64,000 nucleotides of DNA from Saccharibacillus sp. O23 (GTDB lineage Bacteria; Bacillota; Bacilli; Paenibacillales; Paenibacillaceae), in assembly GCF_002205895.1 (NCBI RefSeq), contig NZ_NJDE01000031.1, positions 1-64,000 on the forward strand, given 5' to 3'. The notes under the pieces are model-generated. The model saw nothing but the letters and a program-made list of their open reading frames with translations. It was not told the origin of the DNA and did not search any database. Below, in pieces: positions 46,491 to 54,945 of the stretch (positions are counted from its first letter, which is position 1; each line of letters opens with the position of its first letter). The translations under genes were made by a program, and so were the position numbers.

Positions 46491-46670
46491 GGTCGTTCGC
46501 GGATCCTTCGCGGCCTGTAGGCCGATCCGGCAGGTTCGCCGCGACCGAATCGCGAAACAAGCGGACGCCGCGCTCTGATCGCCCGTACCGGATCGCGCGG
46601 ATGACGGCGCCGGATACCTTCCGATTCCGTGTCGCGCAGCGCGCTCGGCATGTCTTCGTTCAAGCCCGCC

Positions 46671-48239
46671 TTACTGCGCCGACTTGATCTTAAGGCCGAC
46701 TTTGACGTTCCATTCTTTCTCGAAGTCTTTCGCGGCGAGCTTCAGATCGCGAATCTCCATAAAAGCTTCCGTCCGGCAGGTGAGCTCCAGCTCGAACCGG
46801 TCGCCGCTGCGTTTCGCTTTGAGTTCCGTCACTGCCTGCGTTTCGCTGGAATCCAGCGCGGCGGCCATTTGCAGGACCGCGCCCAGACGCTGCGTGCGCT
46901 CGTCGTCTTTGGGCAGCAGAATGTCTTTGTAGGTAAGCGCGGTCGCGCTTTTGCGCCATTTGACTTTCGCCGCGATGCCCGCGATCAGCGCGGTCAAGAT
47001 GATCTCGCGATGCGACAGACCGGCCAGCGGCCGTTTGGTCAGCAGATACTGCGTATGTTCTTCGTAATCGATATAGCTGATGTCCGTGCCGGTCTGATAG
47101 GTCCAAGCGGCCACCCGCAGCAGTTTGCGGTTCCAGACGTTCTCGCCGCCTTCGCCGAGCGCTTCGTACAGAATGCCCGCGAAACGTTCGGTCTGGCGCA
47201 GATGGCGTTGGCGCGGCTTCGGTTGGTTCGCGAGCAGCGCGCGCAGTTCGAATTCCAGCACGTCTTCATGGACCGCCTGCGACGGATGCAGCAGTTCGAA
47301 GAACAAGCCTTCGCGCAGGCCCGTCGCGCTGACGATATAACGGCTCGCTTTCATATGGCGGAACAGCGTGCGCAGAATGATCATGCCCGGCACGATGATA
47401 TCGATCCGGTTCTTGGACAGTCCCGGTACGCGTTTGCGGCGGTTATTGTCCATGCTCGGCAGCGAATGATAGAAATAATCGACGTCTTCGCCCTGCATCA
47501 CGTAATTATGCGTGTACGGCAGCGAATAGTTGCGCCGCCGCTGGTCCATCTTGCCGAGTCCCCGGATCGTGCCGCCCAGCCCGACCAGATCGAGGCCCGG
47601 ATGTTCCGAGATCCACGGATGTTTCCGCGCTTCGGCCATGATAAAGTTCTCCAGTTCACGGATATGTTCTTCGGCCCATACGCCGTTCGCGCCGAACTTT
47701 ACGCTCATATTGACCGCGCCGAACGGGAACGAAAAACTGGATTCGCGGCGGCGGTTCTTGAACAGCGTGACTTCCGTGCTGCCGCCGCCGATATCGATGA
47801 TGAAACCTTCCTTGATATCGATCTTGTTGACGACGCCGATAAATCCGTAATGTCCTTCCATTTCGCCGGGAAGCAGTTCGATCTCAAGTCCGGTCTCCCG
47901 GTTCAGGATCTCGATGATCTGCTCGGAATTCGAGGCGTTGCGGATCGCGGCGGTCGCGACCGCGCGAATCTGCGTCGCGCCGTACGCTTCGCAGATCTCG
48001 GTAAACTGCCGCAGCACGGGCACGACGGAGTGGATCGCCGGCGACGGCATAATGCCGTCGGGCGTGACGAGCGCGCTGAGTCTGGCCGCTTCGCGCGATT
48101 CCGTCAGCACGCGGTAAGAGCCTCCGCTCTCGCTTTCATAGACGACAAGCCGGATCGAGTTGGAACCGATGTCGATGATCCCGGCGCGCAGGCAGGTATG
48201 CACCGCCTCGGCGCGGATCGTTTCGGGTATGGTGGTCAT
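46671..48239 (-). CDS. ppx: Exopolyphosphatase/guanosine pentaphosphate phosphatase (Ppx/GppA)
   Basis: 522 residues from the ATG at 48239, with AAGGAG upstream. The actin-like ATPase opens with AGIIDIGSNSIRLVVYE, and the second glycine-rich loop FIIDIGGGSTEVTLF is near residue 140. The C-terminal half is HD-like (GLSHREIILTALIAGI). It hydrolyses polyphosphate from the end. It is convergent with ppk, so the synthesis and degradation genes of one polymer are neighbours but oppositely transcribed. Confidence 0.94.
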   Translation of the reverse strand: MTTIPETIRAEAVHTCLRAGIIDIGSNSIRLVVYESESGGSYRVLTESREAARLSALVTPDGIMPSPAIHSVVPVLRQFTEICEAYGATQIRAVATAAIRNASNSEQIIEILNRETGLEIELLPGEMEGHYGFIGVVNKIDIKEGFIIDIGGGSTEVTLFKNRRRESSFSFPFGAVNMSVKFGANGVWAEEHIRELENFIMAEARKHPWISEHPGLDLVGLGGTIRGLGKMDQRRRNYSLPYTHNYVMQGEDVDYFYHSLPSMDNNRRKRVPGLSKNRIDIIVPGMIILRTLFRHMKASRYIVSATGLREGLFFELLHPSQAVHEDVLEFELRALLANQPKPRQRHLRQTERFAGILYEALGEGGENVWNRKLLRVAAWTYQTGTDISYIDYEEHTQYLLTKRPLAGLSHREIILTALIAGIAAKVKWRKSATALTYKDILLPKDDERTQRLGAVLQMAAALDSSETQAVTELKAKRSGDRFELELTCRTEAFMEIRDLKLAAKDFEKEWNVKVGLKIKSAQ

Positions 48240-48340
48240 GATGGACAGCTCCTTGTCCCCGGCACCGCGAAGCGGCTGCCGGACGGTGATTGAAGGCCGG
48301 TTTCTTACGTCTTCTTTAGCCTTAACCTTAGCAAACCAAA

Positions 48341-48374
48341 CAGGACGGCGCAATGAGCGCCGCCCTTGTTTTTT
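48341..48374. terminator. Terminator between glycerophosphodiesterase and ppx genes
   Basis: CGGCGC and GCGCCG with flanking CAGG/CCTTG arms form a hairpin with a 5-nt loop. T residues follow on both strands. It probably ends the glycerophosphodiesterase transcript on the minus strand. Confidence 0.6.
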
Positions 48375-48383
48375 GCTCCGCCT

Positions 48384-49196
48384 TTACTTGGAGGTAACGG
48401 TTCCGGCCATTCTCCGTTCGTTCAGCAGCCGGGCGACCCGGTCCGGATAGTCCGTGATGATCCCCGCGACGCCCATCCCGAGCAGCTCGCGCAATCGTCC
48501 TTCCTCGTTCACCGTAAACGGATGATAGTCCGCGCCCGCCGCCCGAGCTTCGCTCACCCAGTCCGCCCGTACGGCCGGATCGTAAGCGTGCAGCGCGTCC
48601 GCGCCCAGCGTTTTCGCGTATTCCCACGGACGATACAAGCCTTCCGCATAGAGGATTCCCGTCCGGATCTCCGGCGCGAGCTTTTTGCATAACGCGAGCG
48701 AATAATGGTTGAAACTCGAGAAAATGACTTGGCGCTCCATCCCGTGCTCGCGCACGGCTTCGATGACTTTCTCCTCCAGGCCTTCATAAGCGCGCACCGT
48801 ATTTTTCAATTCGATATTGACCGCGACGTTCCACTGACGCGCGAGCTTCAGCAGCTCGTTCAAGTGCGGAATCCGTTCGCCCATGAATTCGGGATGGAAC
48901 CAGCTTCCGGCATCCAGCCCTCGGAGTTCTTCGTACGTCTTGTCGCCGACCCAACCCGGCGCGCCGGCCGTACGGGTCAACGTCTCGTCGTGAATCAGCA
49001 CCGGCTCGCCGTCGGCGCTGAGCTGCACGTCCGTCTCGATGCCCGTCGCGCCCAGCTCGACCGCGCGCCGGAAAGCCGACATCGTGTTCTCGGGCCGGGT
49101 TCCCGACGCTCCGCGATGCGCGAAGATGATCGGAACGCTGCTTCTGCCCGTCGTTTCCTGCTCTCTATGATTCGTTTCCTGTCCATGCTCGTTCAT
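48384..49196 (-). CDS. Glycerophosphodiester phosphodiesterase
   Basis: About 270 residues from the ATG at 49196 (MNEHGQ), chosen because AGAGGGA precedes it; a start at 49268 is possible but nonconserved. Family motifs are FAHRGASGTRPENTMSAF with catalytic His/Arg and GIETDVQLSADGEPVLIHD with the metal-binding Glu and Asp. The second His region is VNIELKN. No signal peptide, so it is cytoplasmic. It releases glycerol 3-phosphate from glycerophosphodiesters, and its position beside ppx/ppk makes a phosphate-recovery theme. Confidence 0.92.
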   Translation of the reverse strand: MNEHGQETNHREQETTGRSSVPIIFAHRGASGTRPENTMSAFRRAVELGATGIETDVQLSADGEPVLIHDETLTRTAGAPGWVGDKTYEELRGLDAGSWFHPEFMGERIPHLNELLKLARQWNVAVNIELKNTVRAYEGLEEKVIEAVREHGMERQVIFSSFNHYSLALCKKLAPEIRTGILYAEGLYRPWEYAKTLGADALHAYDPAVRADWVSEARAAGADYHPFTVNEEGRLRELLGMGVAGIITDYPDRVARLLNERRMAGTVTSK

Positions 49197-49847
49197 GCAA
49201 TCCCTCTTCTCCGGTCCGGTTTCCGGCCGTCCCTGATTGATATCGTTCTCTTCTGTATCCATACCCACTTTCGAGTATACCTACTTTGCGTAAACGCGAT
49301 GTTAAAGTCTATCCGCTATCGTAAAATCTTGATTTTACAAAGATGCGCAGGCGAGTTGACATCTCTTTGTTATGCTGGATTTGCCGGGCCGGATATCGCT
49401 TTCCGCTCGGCAGCATCGACGCCGCGCCCGTACGCGCCGCGCCGGATCGCTTCCGTTCTCCTCGCGACGTCCTGTTGTCCGACTGTCGCTTCGGGAACGG
49501 AAACGGCGGATACTCGCCCGATCTTCTTACGAAACGGTCCGCATCTCCCGTCCCTGACGGGCGCGGTTCTCGTGGAATCCGGATATGCGCCGCCTTCCCC
49601 CTATTCGGCTTGGCGCGCCCGGAGTTCCTTTTTGCCCGGACGGACACGCAGAGATCTGCGCGACTCCGCCTTCCGCCGGGTCTTTTTTTGTTTTCCGCAA
49701 ACGAAAAACGCACCCCGAATCCGAAAACGAACCGCAAAGCGGCGCGCGATTCGGACAGGGTGCATGCGGGATGCTGCGCTTATTCCTCAAAAAGCACGGC
49801 AAAAATCACGGGAGCTTGCCCCTGTTTCTTGCCCTCTGCCTCCGATC
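49197..49847. other. Intergenic region, no gene recognised
   Basis: About 650 nt between the glycerophosphodiesterase start and the S66 peptidase stop (both minus strand). Short open frames on both strands lack ribosome sites and family-like sequence. Near 49707-49766 there are complementary short blocks (GCACC...CGAATCCG and CGATTCGG...GGGTGC) that might form a weak hairpin. No promoter could be named with confidence. Confidence 0.4.
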
Positions 49848-50888
49848 TTACCGGTAAGTCTGCCGCACCGTTCCGGTGCCGTTCTCTTCCGAAAAATGAA
49901 CTTCCGCCAATGCCCCGTTGATCAGCGTGAGCTGAGGCGGCTGGTGGCCGCAGTCGATATCGTAGATCACCGGCACGCCGAGTTCGTCGGCCATATCGCG
50001 GTAGACGTCTTCGGCGGTGTAGCCGTCGACCGGCGTATTCGCCGGGCTGCGGCCGAACATAAGCCCCGAGCAATTCTCGAACCAACCGGCCAATTTCATC
50101 TGCACCAGCGAGCGGCGCAGGTCCGCCGTGTTCAGTTCGCAGTTCTCCAAGTACCACAGCACCGGTTCGCCAGGGATATGCGCTTCGCGGAACGCTTCGA
50201 CGTCGCCGTACGGCGTGCCGATCAGATGCCGGATTACGTCGACGCAGCCGCCGAGCAGACGCCCTTTGAGGCCGACGTCGCCGCCGGAGACGCTGCGCCA
50301 GACCGTCGGTTCCGTCAAGTTGAACACGCTCTCTTCGAGTTCTTCTTGCTCTTCGCCTTCGGGACGTTCTTTCCATCGGATCTGATGCAGCTCGGACGAT
50401 TCCTGATCGAAACAGCCGCCGGCCGGCGTCGTCAGCGCTTGATGCCATTTGGCCGTCAGCTCGTCGACTCGACTGCCGCGCAGATCGAGCAGATTGGTGC
50501 CGTGCGCGGTCGCCAGCCCCGTCTTCAACGTGATCGCGAGCAGCAGCACGCTGATATCCGAGTAGCCCATGATCCATTTCTCGCCGATCCGATCGTAATC
50601 CAGATGTTCCAGCACCTCGACCAGCAGTTCGCCGCCCCAAGGCGGCAGCACGAAACCGATCCGTTCTTCTTGAAGCATCCGGTTCAATTCGTCCGCGCGC
50701 AATCTCGCCGGCGCGGATTTGGCTTTGTGCTGCGTCCACGTCGTGTCTCCCGTAGACACCGTAAAGCCGTTCTGCTCCATACGGGAGATCGCCTGCTTCA
50801 GCATACTGTGCATCTCGGGCCTCACGCCCGACGACGGAGCCGTGACGCCGATCGTCGTTCTTTCTTGCAGCATCGGATAACGGATCAT
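49848..50888 (-). CDS. S66-family peptidase (MccF/LD-carboxypeptidase-like)
   Basis: 346 residues. The opening TIGVTAPSSGVRPEMHSML, the nucleophile loop KWIMGYSDISVLLLAI with the catalytic Ser, and the C-terminal IYDIDCGHQPPQLTLINGA with the catalytic His define the family. The GRSPANTPVDGYTAEDV stretch is in the C-terminal lobe. The family includes LD-carboxypeptidases for wall recycling and MccF enzymes that detoxify microcin C; the length and the HGTNLLDLRG stretch favour the MccF branch. TTGGGG-type ribosome site upstream. It appears to be a single-gene unit. Confidence 0.88.
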   Translation of the reverse strand: MIRYPMLQERTTIGVTAPSSGVRPEMHSMLKQAISRMEQNGFTVSTGDTTWTQHKAKSAPARLRADELNRMLQEERIGFVLPPWGGELLVEVLEHLDYDRIGEKWIMGYSDISVLLLAITLKTGLATAHGTNLLDLRGSRVDELTAKWHQALTTPAGGCFDQESSELHQIRWKERPEGEEQEELEESVFNLTEPTVWRSVSGGDVGLKGRLLGGCVDVIRHLIGTPYGDVEAFREAHIPGEPVLWYLENCELNTADLRRSLVQMKLAGWFENCSGLMFGRSPANTPVDGYTAEDVYRDMADELGVPVIYDIDCGHQPPQLTLINGALAEVHFSEENGTGTVRQTYR

Positions 50889-50912
50889 GAATATCGCTCC
50901 TTTGGGGAAGAA

Positions 50913-50931
50913 ACGGCCGCTTCCCGGCCGT
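50913..50931 (-). terminator. Terminator of the membrane glycosyltransferase gene
   Basis: ACGGCCG and CGGCCGT form a stem with a 5-nt loop. On the minus strand TTTCTT follows. It lies in the gap before the S66 gene. Confidence 0.55.
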
Positions 50932-51053
50932 ACTCGCGTATGGTCTCGGCAGCGGCCGGTCTTTCTCTCGTAATGGTTACATAGGTTCGGCGCGAAGCGT
51001 GGAATTCCTGCTTATGGCGGCGGGAATCGTCAAGATTCGCTTAAGCGATAGCG

Positions 51054-52361
51054 TTAGCGGAACGTGTATCCTCCGCTGCCCGAACGGCGCAAGCTTGTTC
51101 GGCGAACAGCGATCAGATCCCAAAGTCGGCACAAGGCATACGCCGCGAACGGCAGCATGAACACGATCGTCGGGTATCCGTAACGGCCGAACGCGACAAA
51201 CGGGATATACAGCAAAGTAAAATAAACGAACGTCATCAAGAGCGGCAGCAGGCGTCCGAACTTCTCGCGCAGCATCGCCCAGACCAGCCCAATCAACGTG
51301 ACGCTCATCAGAACTTTTTGCAGAATATCCATCAGCGGACGCTGGAGCGGCCAGATCGGACGCCAGTAATACGATTCGACGTACAGTCCTTGCAGCTTCC
51401 CGATCGTGTACCAGTTCAGATATGTCCAGAAATGATGCGAGAATCCGTAGCGGATGATGTCCATGCCTTTGGCGATCGCGTCGCTGCTGTGGCCTTCGAA
51501 AATGGTCTTCGGATCGTACTGCGGATACGCGTCGAAGAAGCCGGCCGGAGGCAAGTTATAATTGATGCGCGTACCGAGCAGGAACGGACTGCCCGCCGAG
51601 TCGGTGAACAGAATGAATTTGCCGAACGTGACTACGTTGCGAATCCACCACGGACACAGCAGAATCACGTACGTGCCGAGGATAATCGCCGTGAATTTGA
51701 CGATCTCGCGAAGCGAATAACGTTCGCGCAGCCAGAAGAACAACATGACCGCCGGGAACAGCGAAGCTTGCGGCTTGAAATACGCCAGCGCCGCCGTCAG
51801 CACGCCGATCCCGACGTACCACGTCCATCTGCGATTCTCGGCGGCGACCATCATCGCCCAGACAAGCATCATCAGCAGCAGGCGAAACGTCGATTCGGTC
51901 AGAATGACTCCCGACGAGAAATAATCCGTTGGATACAGCGCGGCGATCACGCAAGCGACCATCGCGATCCGCCGATCGAACACGCGGCGCGCGATCAGGA
52001 ACAGCAGATAAATGCAGGCGACTTGCTCCAGACATTGGAACAATCGGAATGCCGTAATGCCTCCTTGCTCTCCGAAGGGCCCAATGAAAGCGGCCAGCAG
52101 CAGAGGCATTCCCGGCATGATAAACGCGCTTGGCTCGGTCCCGCTGTTATAAGCGAGCGGTCCGCCTTCCAGAATCAATTCGGCGCTTTTGACGTATTTG
52201 ACGTCGTCGTTGTTAGGATTGCTCAGGTCGCCGAGTAAGAAATAATTGTTATGCGCCAACACGACGAAAACGGACATCGCGAGCACGAAGGCCATGATTA
52301 CGGTCAGCCAGATTCGGTCTCGGGATGTCGTCTCCTCGCGCTGGTCCATCGAAACATGCAC
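51054..52361 (-). CDS. Polytopic membrane glycosyltransferase (GT39/ArnT-like)
   Basis: 435 residues, starting at a GTG with AAGGGGGAG upstream. About ten hydrophobic helices. The first extracytoplasmic loop has LSNPNNDDVKYVKSAELILE with an acidic pair, as in the GT-C fold, followed by PSAFIMPGMPLLLAAFIG and VACVIAALYPTDYF. This pattern fits GT39/ArnT-type enzymes that use polyprenyl-phosphate sugars outside the membrane. The acceptor (wall polymer, lipid or protein) is not indicated. Confidence 0.85.
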   Translation of the reverse strand: MHVSMDQREETTSRDRIWLTVIMAFVLAMSVFVVLAHNNYFLLGDLSNPNNDDVKYVKSAELILEGGPLAYNSGTEPSAFIMPGMPLLLAAFIGPFGEQGGITAFRLFQCLEQVACIYLLFLIARRVFDRRIAMVACVIAALYPTDYFSSGVILTESTFRLLLMMLVWAMMVAAENRRWTWYVGIGVLTAALAYFKPQASLFPAVMLFFWLRERYSLREIVKFTAIILGTYVILLCPWWIRNVVTFGKFILFTDSAGSPFLLGTRINYNLPPAGFFDAYPQYDPKTIFEGHSSDAIAKGMDIIRYGFSHHFWTYLNWYTIGKLQGLYVESYYWRPIWPLQRPLMDILQKVLMSVTLIGLVWAMLREKFGRLLPLLMTFVYFTLLYIPFVAFGRYGYPTIVFMLPFAAYALCRLWDLIAVRRTSLRRSGSGGYTFR

Positions 52362-52561
52362 GAATGTCTCCCCCTTATGTATGAATTCAACTCTCTTATC
52401 TTATCCAAACTCGCCAACTATTACAAAGGATTTGCTTCACTGAGGGTTATTAGAAGCCAACAGCTGTTCATAAGCGAAGATTGTAAAAAAGATCCCTCCT
52501 TAAAAAAATCATACACATAAAAAGACACTTTCCACTCCATTATCTTTTCACAATGCAAATC

Positions 52562-52586
52562 AAAAAAAGAACCGAATAGTTCGGTC
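52562..52586 (-). terminator. Terminator of the exported protein gene
   Basis: On the minus strand, ACCGAA and TTCGGT around a 3-nt loop, then TCTTTTTTT. It lies about 90 nt after the stop of the 227-residue protein. Confidence 0.85.
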
Positions 52587-52677
52587 CTAGGGTTAGTTCT
52601 TAAGATTGTTTTTAGCGAATAGAATTCTATTATTCTTCTGGAAAATAAATTTAAATTGATCTAAGTCTATTTAAGAA

Positions 52678-53361
52678 TTATTGATATACTGTTTTGTTGT
52701 ACGTATTGTTAGTCTGATAAACAACTGTGTTATACGTAGTGCTTCCGCTACCACATGGATCTTGCACTGTTACTTTTCGAGTCAACTTAGAAACATCTCC
52801 ATATATTCCTGGGCGGGACCAGTACGCAGGGTTAGCAGTAATGAAAGATCCGTTTCCTGGAGCTGCAACAGAAACAGAAACGGAAATCCCTGCAAACCCT
52901 TGGACACCTACTGAGTAACTTTGAGTAGCTTGTCCGAAGAAATATCCATTTGTTTTGTCCCATTTTGTGAAGCCTGGGTGATATGCAATGAAACTATTAG
53001 ATTTGATAAGGGTCGGTCCGCTAATGGTTTCGTAATAGTATCTCTTAGAGCATGCATCTTGAGTAGTTATGCCACCGCGCTTACTGTTTAATTTATCATC
53101 GGTAATGATATTACCATTTTCATCAGTTACAAATTTTTCAGGCAATTCACTATATACAGATACAAGCTCGCCTTCTTCATTTTTATACTGGTTTATAACT
53201 TCTGGAGTAAATTGTATTTCTGGAACTTCAACAGTATCATTGCCACATGATGAATTTTCATTTTCTTCAGCAGAAGAAGTTCCGCCAAAAATAGTAAATA
53301 TGACCGAGCAAATCAAAGCTAAGATGATCATTTTTTTGCTATTAAAACTTATTTCGTTCAT
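52678..53361 (-). CDS. Small exported protein of unknown function
   Basis: 227 residues from the ATG at 53361, with AAAGAGGAG upstream. A signal peptide (NSKKMIILALICSVIFTIFG, cleavage near SSAEE) leads to an acidic pro-like region with ELPEKFVTDENGN and a mature part rich in Tyr, Ser, Thr and Gly (ATQSYSVGVQGFAGISVSVS, TYNTVVYQTNNTYNKTVYQ). Two Cys residues remain in the mature region after the first (DACSK and DPCGSG). I do not recognise a family. Codon use is AT-rich, unlike the rest of the window. It has its own terminator and lies in the AT-rich island, consistent with acquisition by transfer. Confidence 0.85.
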   Translation of the reverse strand: MNEISFNSKKMIILALICSVIFTIFGGTSSAEENENSSCGNDTVEVPEIQFTPEVINQYKNEEGELVSVYSELPEKFVTDENGNIITDDKLNSKRGGITTQDACSKRYYYETISGPTLIKSNSFIAYHPGFTKWDKTNGYFFGQATQSYSVGVQGFAGISVSVSVAAPGNGSFITANPAYWSRPGIYGDVSKLTRKVTVQDPCGSGSTTYNTVVYQTNNTYNKTVYQ

Positions 53362-53845
53362 GTATTCTCCTCTTTTCTTAAGTGAAATAATTTCCAAATC
53401 AAAAACTTGAGTATTTTAAAAAATGCTCACTAAAATTATGATTCCCTTTACACCTCCTTTTATTCATAAACGTTATCAATTATATAAAGTTTGTTTTTTT
53501 AATTTTTTTATGGAATAAAAATATTTTATTTAGGAAATCTTGACCATATAAATATTTAATCACCTTTTCGTTTTCTACAGATTCGCCCCAAAACATAAAT
53601 GGACCGAACCGGCAGTCGTGTATCAAGGCTCCTTGATGTGTACAGGTACGCTATAGCTCCCAAACGATTCCTTGCCCCAAACGAAAACTCTCTTAAATCT
53701 ACTTGCTTTGAAGTTGTTATACACGCCTTAAAGAATTTGATTTACAGAATCTATGATGCCTGATTAAATCAGATCAGCTACTATCCAGAACCTTTATAAA
53801 AAAAATAAAACGACTCATTTCCAAAAAAATTAGGAATGAGTCGTT
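53362..53845. other. AT-rich intergenic region with a strong hairpin
   Basis: No gene is supported. The region 53600-53760 is less AT-rich and reads on the minus strand as short disrupted peptides, possibly transposase or gene debris, but no family can be named. The hairpin at 53807-53847 is listed separately. Confidence 0.4.
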
Positions 53846-53847
53846 TT
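53807..53847. terminator. Hairpin of the island, bidirectional terminator
   Basis: AAAACGACTCATT, one unpaired T, and CC pair with GG and AATGAGTCGTTTT. The A- and T-runs at the ends could serve both directions. It lies just after the stop of the small open frame that reads in from the right. Confidence 0.75.
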
Positions 53848-54004
53848 AAGAAAACTGCTTGTTGATAAACATTTTAAAATATTCATGAGTAAGGAAATTA
53901 TAAATTTCTACTAGCTCTTCAGCACAAAGTGTCTTTGACTCGATTCGAGAAATAAGCATGGAGATGGACGGCTGAATTTTGAGGGTTAAAGCCCCTATTT
54001 TCAT
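53846..54004 (-). CDS. Small open frame or remnant, possible helix-turn-helix fragment
   Basis: 52 codons on the minus strand, with a stop overlapping the strong hairpin. The peptide KIQPSISMLISRIESKTLCA has the spacing of an XRE-type helix-turn-helix recognition segment, followed by an amphipathic EELVEIYNFL. An in-frame stop lies just upstream, and the ribosome site is weak, so this is more likely a truncated regulator remnant than a full gene. Confidence 0.3.
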   Translation of the reverse strand: MKIGALTLKIQPSISMLISRIESKTLCAEELVEIYNFLTHEYFKMFINKQFS

Positions 54005-54101
54005 GTGTTTTAAAGCCTCAAATCCTTTCTAAAAAAACGAGAAATTGTCAAGGACACGTAATGGTGAAGACCCTTCCTACTTTGAGAACATACTAATTTT
54101 T

Positions 54102-54488
54102 TTATATTTGTAGCAACTTCTTTATCGTTTCGGAATTCTCTTTATTGATCGAATGCATCTCTTCACTATCTTCTCCACGGTTAAACGTTATGGTGCCATC
54201 GGCCTGTAACCAAAGGTCCGCCCTTAATTCCATTGTAGAATCATCTTTATTATGTACTATTACAACATAATCAGGTTTTCCTTTGGATTTTATGCCACTG
54301 GTTGAACTAGCATTTATTATACTTTTAACTTGTTCTATCGATTCTTTGTTTTTTAACGTTTTATCCTTGTTAAAAACAACTTCTTCGTGCTCATTGTACG
54401 TACCTACCATTAGTTCCACACCTTTACTCCCACAACCAGAAAGAATAAAAATAAATAATACTATGGATAGAACATGCTTAAAGGACAT
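54102..54488 (-). CDS. Small lipoprotein of unknown function
   Basis: 128 residues. Lipoprotein signal (VLSIVLFIFILSGCGSKG) with a clear lipobox. The mature part has two beta-type segments (VELMVGTYNEHEEVVFNKD, PDYVVIVHNKDDSTMELRADLWL). TAGGAGGG precedes the ATG. The base composition is AT-rich like the neighbouring exported protein. No family recognised; no partner gene is evident. Confidence 0.85.
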   Translation of the reverse strand: MSFKHVLSIVLFIFILSGCGSKGVELMVGTYNEHEEVVFNKDKTLKNKESIEQVKSIINASSTSGIKSKGKPDYVVIVHNKDDSTMELRADLWLQADGTITFNRGEDSEEMHSINKENSETIKKLLQI

Positions 54489-54652
54489 TTAAAACCCTCC
54501 TAAAATAGATTATTAACATCTTTAAAATCAATCACTGTTAGAGGCTAATTAAAAACACTAAATTCAAAATGTTCGCGACCTAATGATCATTAAAGCTAAA
54601 TACAAACTTCAAAACTCAGATACACTTTCATTTAAATACAATAAATTAGCAT
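54489..54652. other. AT-rich gap upstream of the lipoprotein gene
   Basis: Holds the TAGGAGGG ribosome site of the lipoprotein gene and presumably its promoter. No clear -35/-10 pair, no gene. Confidence 0.35.
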
Positions 54653-54805
54653 TTATGTATTTTTTAATTTATTTTTTGTAATAATTAGCCCACCAGTATG
54701 CTCTTGATTACTTTGAAATAAGATGCCCCCAGAGTTATAGATAAAATAACCAGTACATGCTTCAGATTTGATTCTGTAGGAAGTGGCGGAACCTTTTTCA
54801 CATAA
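54653..54805 (-). pseudogene. C-terminal fragment of an unknown protein
   Basis: On the minus strand a 50-codon frame without a start begins after a stop and reads plausible protein sequence (CEKGSATSYRIKSEACTGYF, then SNQEHTGGLIITKNK) until a stop. It looks like the tail of a decayed small secreted protein. Family unknown. Confidence 0.3.
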
Positions 54806-54833
54806 TCAGCCCTATATATAATATAAAAACGTA

Positions 54834-54869
54834 TTGTTTTCAAAAAAAGTTATACTTTTTTGAAAACAA
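54834..54869. terminator. AT-rich hairpin
   Basis: TTGTTTTCAAAAAAAGT with ACTTTTTTGAAAACAA, almost perfect, with a 3-nt loop. T- and A-runs suit a terminator, but the low GC makes it weak. Confidence 0.55.
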
Positions 54870-54871
54870 AT

Positions 54872-54924
54872 AAAAAGAAACCTGCTTTCGCCTGAATATC
54901 TCAGGCTTTGAGCAAGCTTCTTTT
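54872..54924 (-). terminator. Terminator of ilvA
   Basis: On the minus strand GCCTGA and TCAGGC form the inner stem, with outer pairing TGCT/AGCA and AAGAA/TTCTT, followed by CTTTTT. It starts about 20 nt after the ilvA stop. Confidence 0.75.
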
Positions 54925-54945
54925 CCATCACTATCTGCAATTTAT

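Noticed and set aside
53580-53760. Possible transposase debris in the AT-rich island
   Set aside because: Short peptides can be read, but no transposase motif or inverted ends were found.
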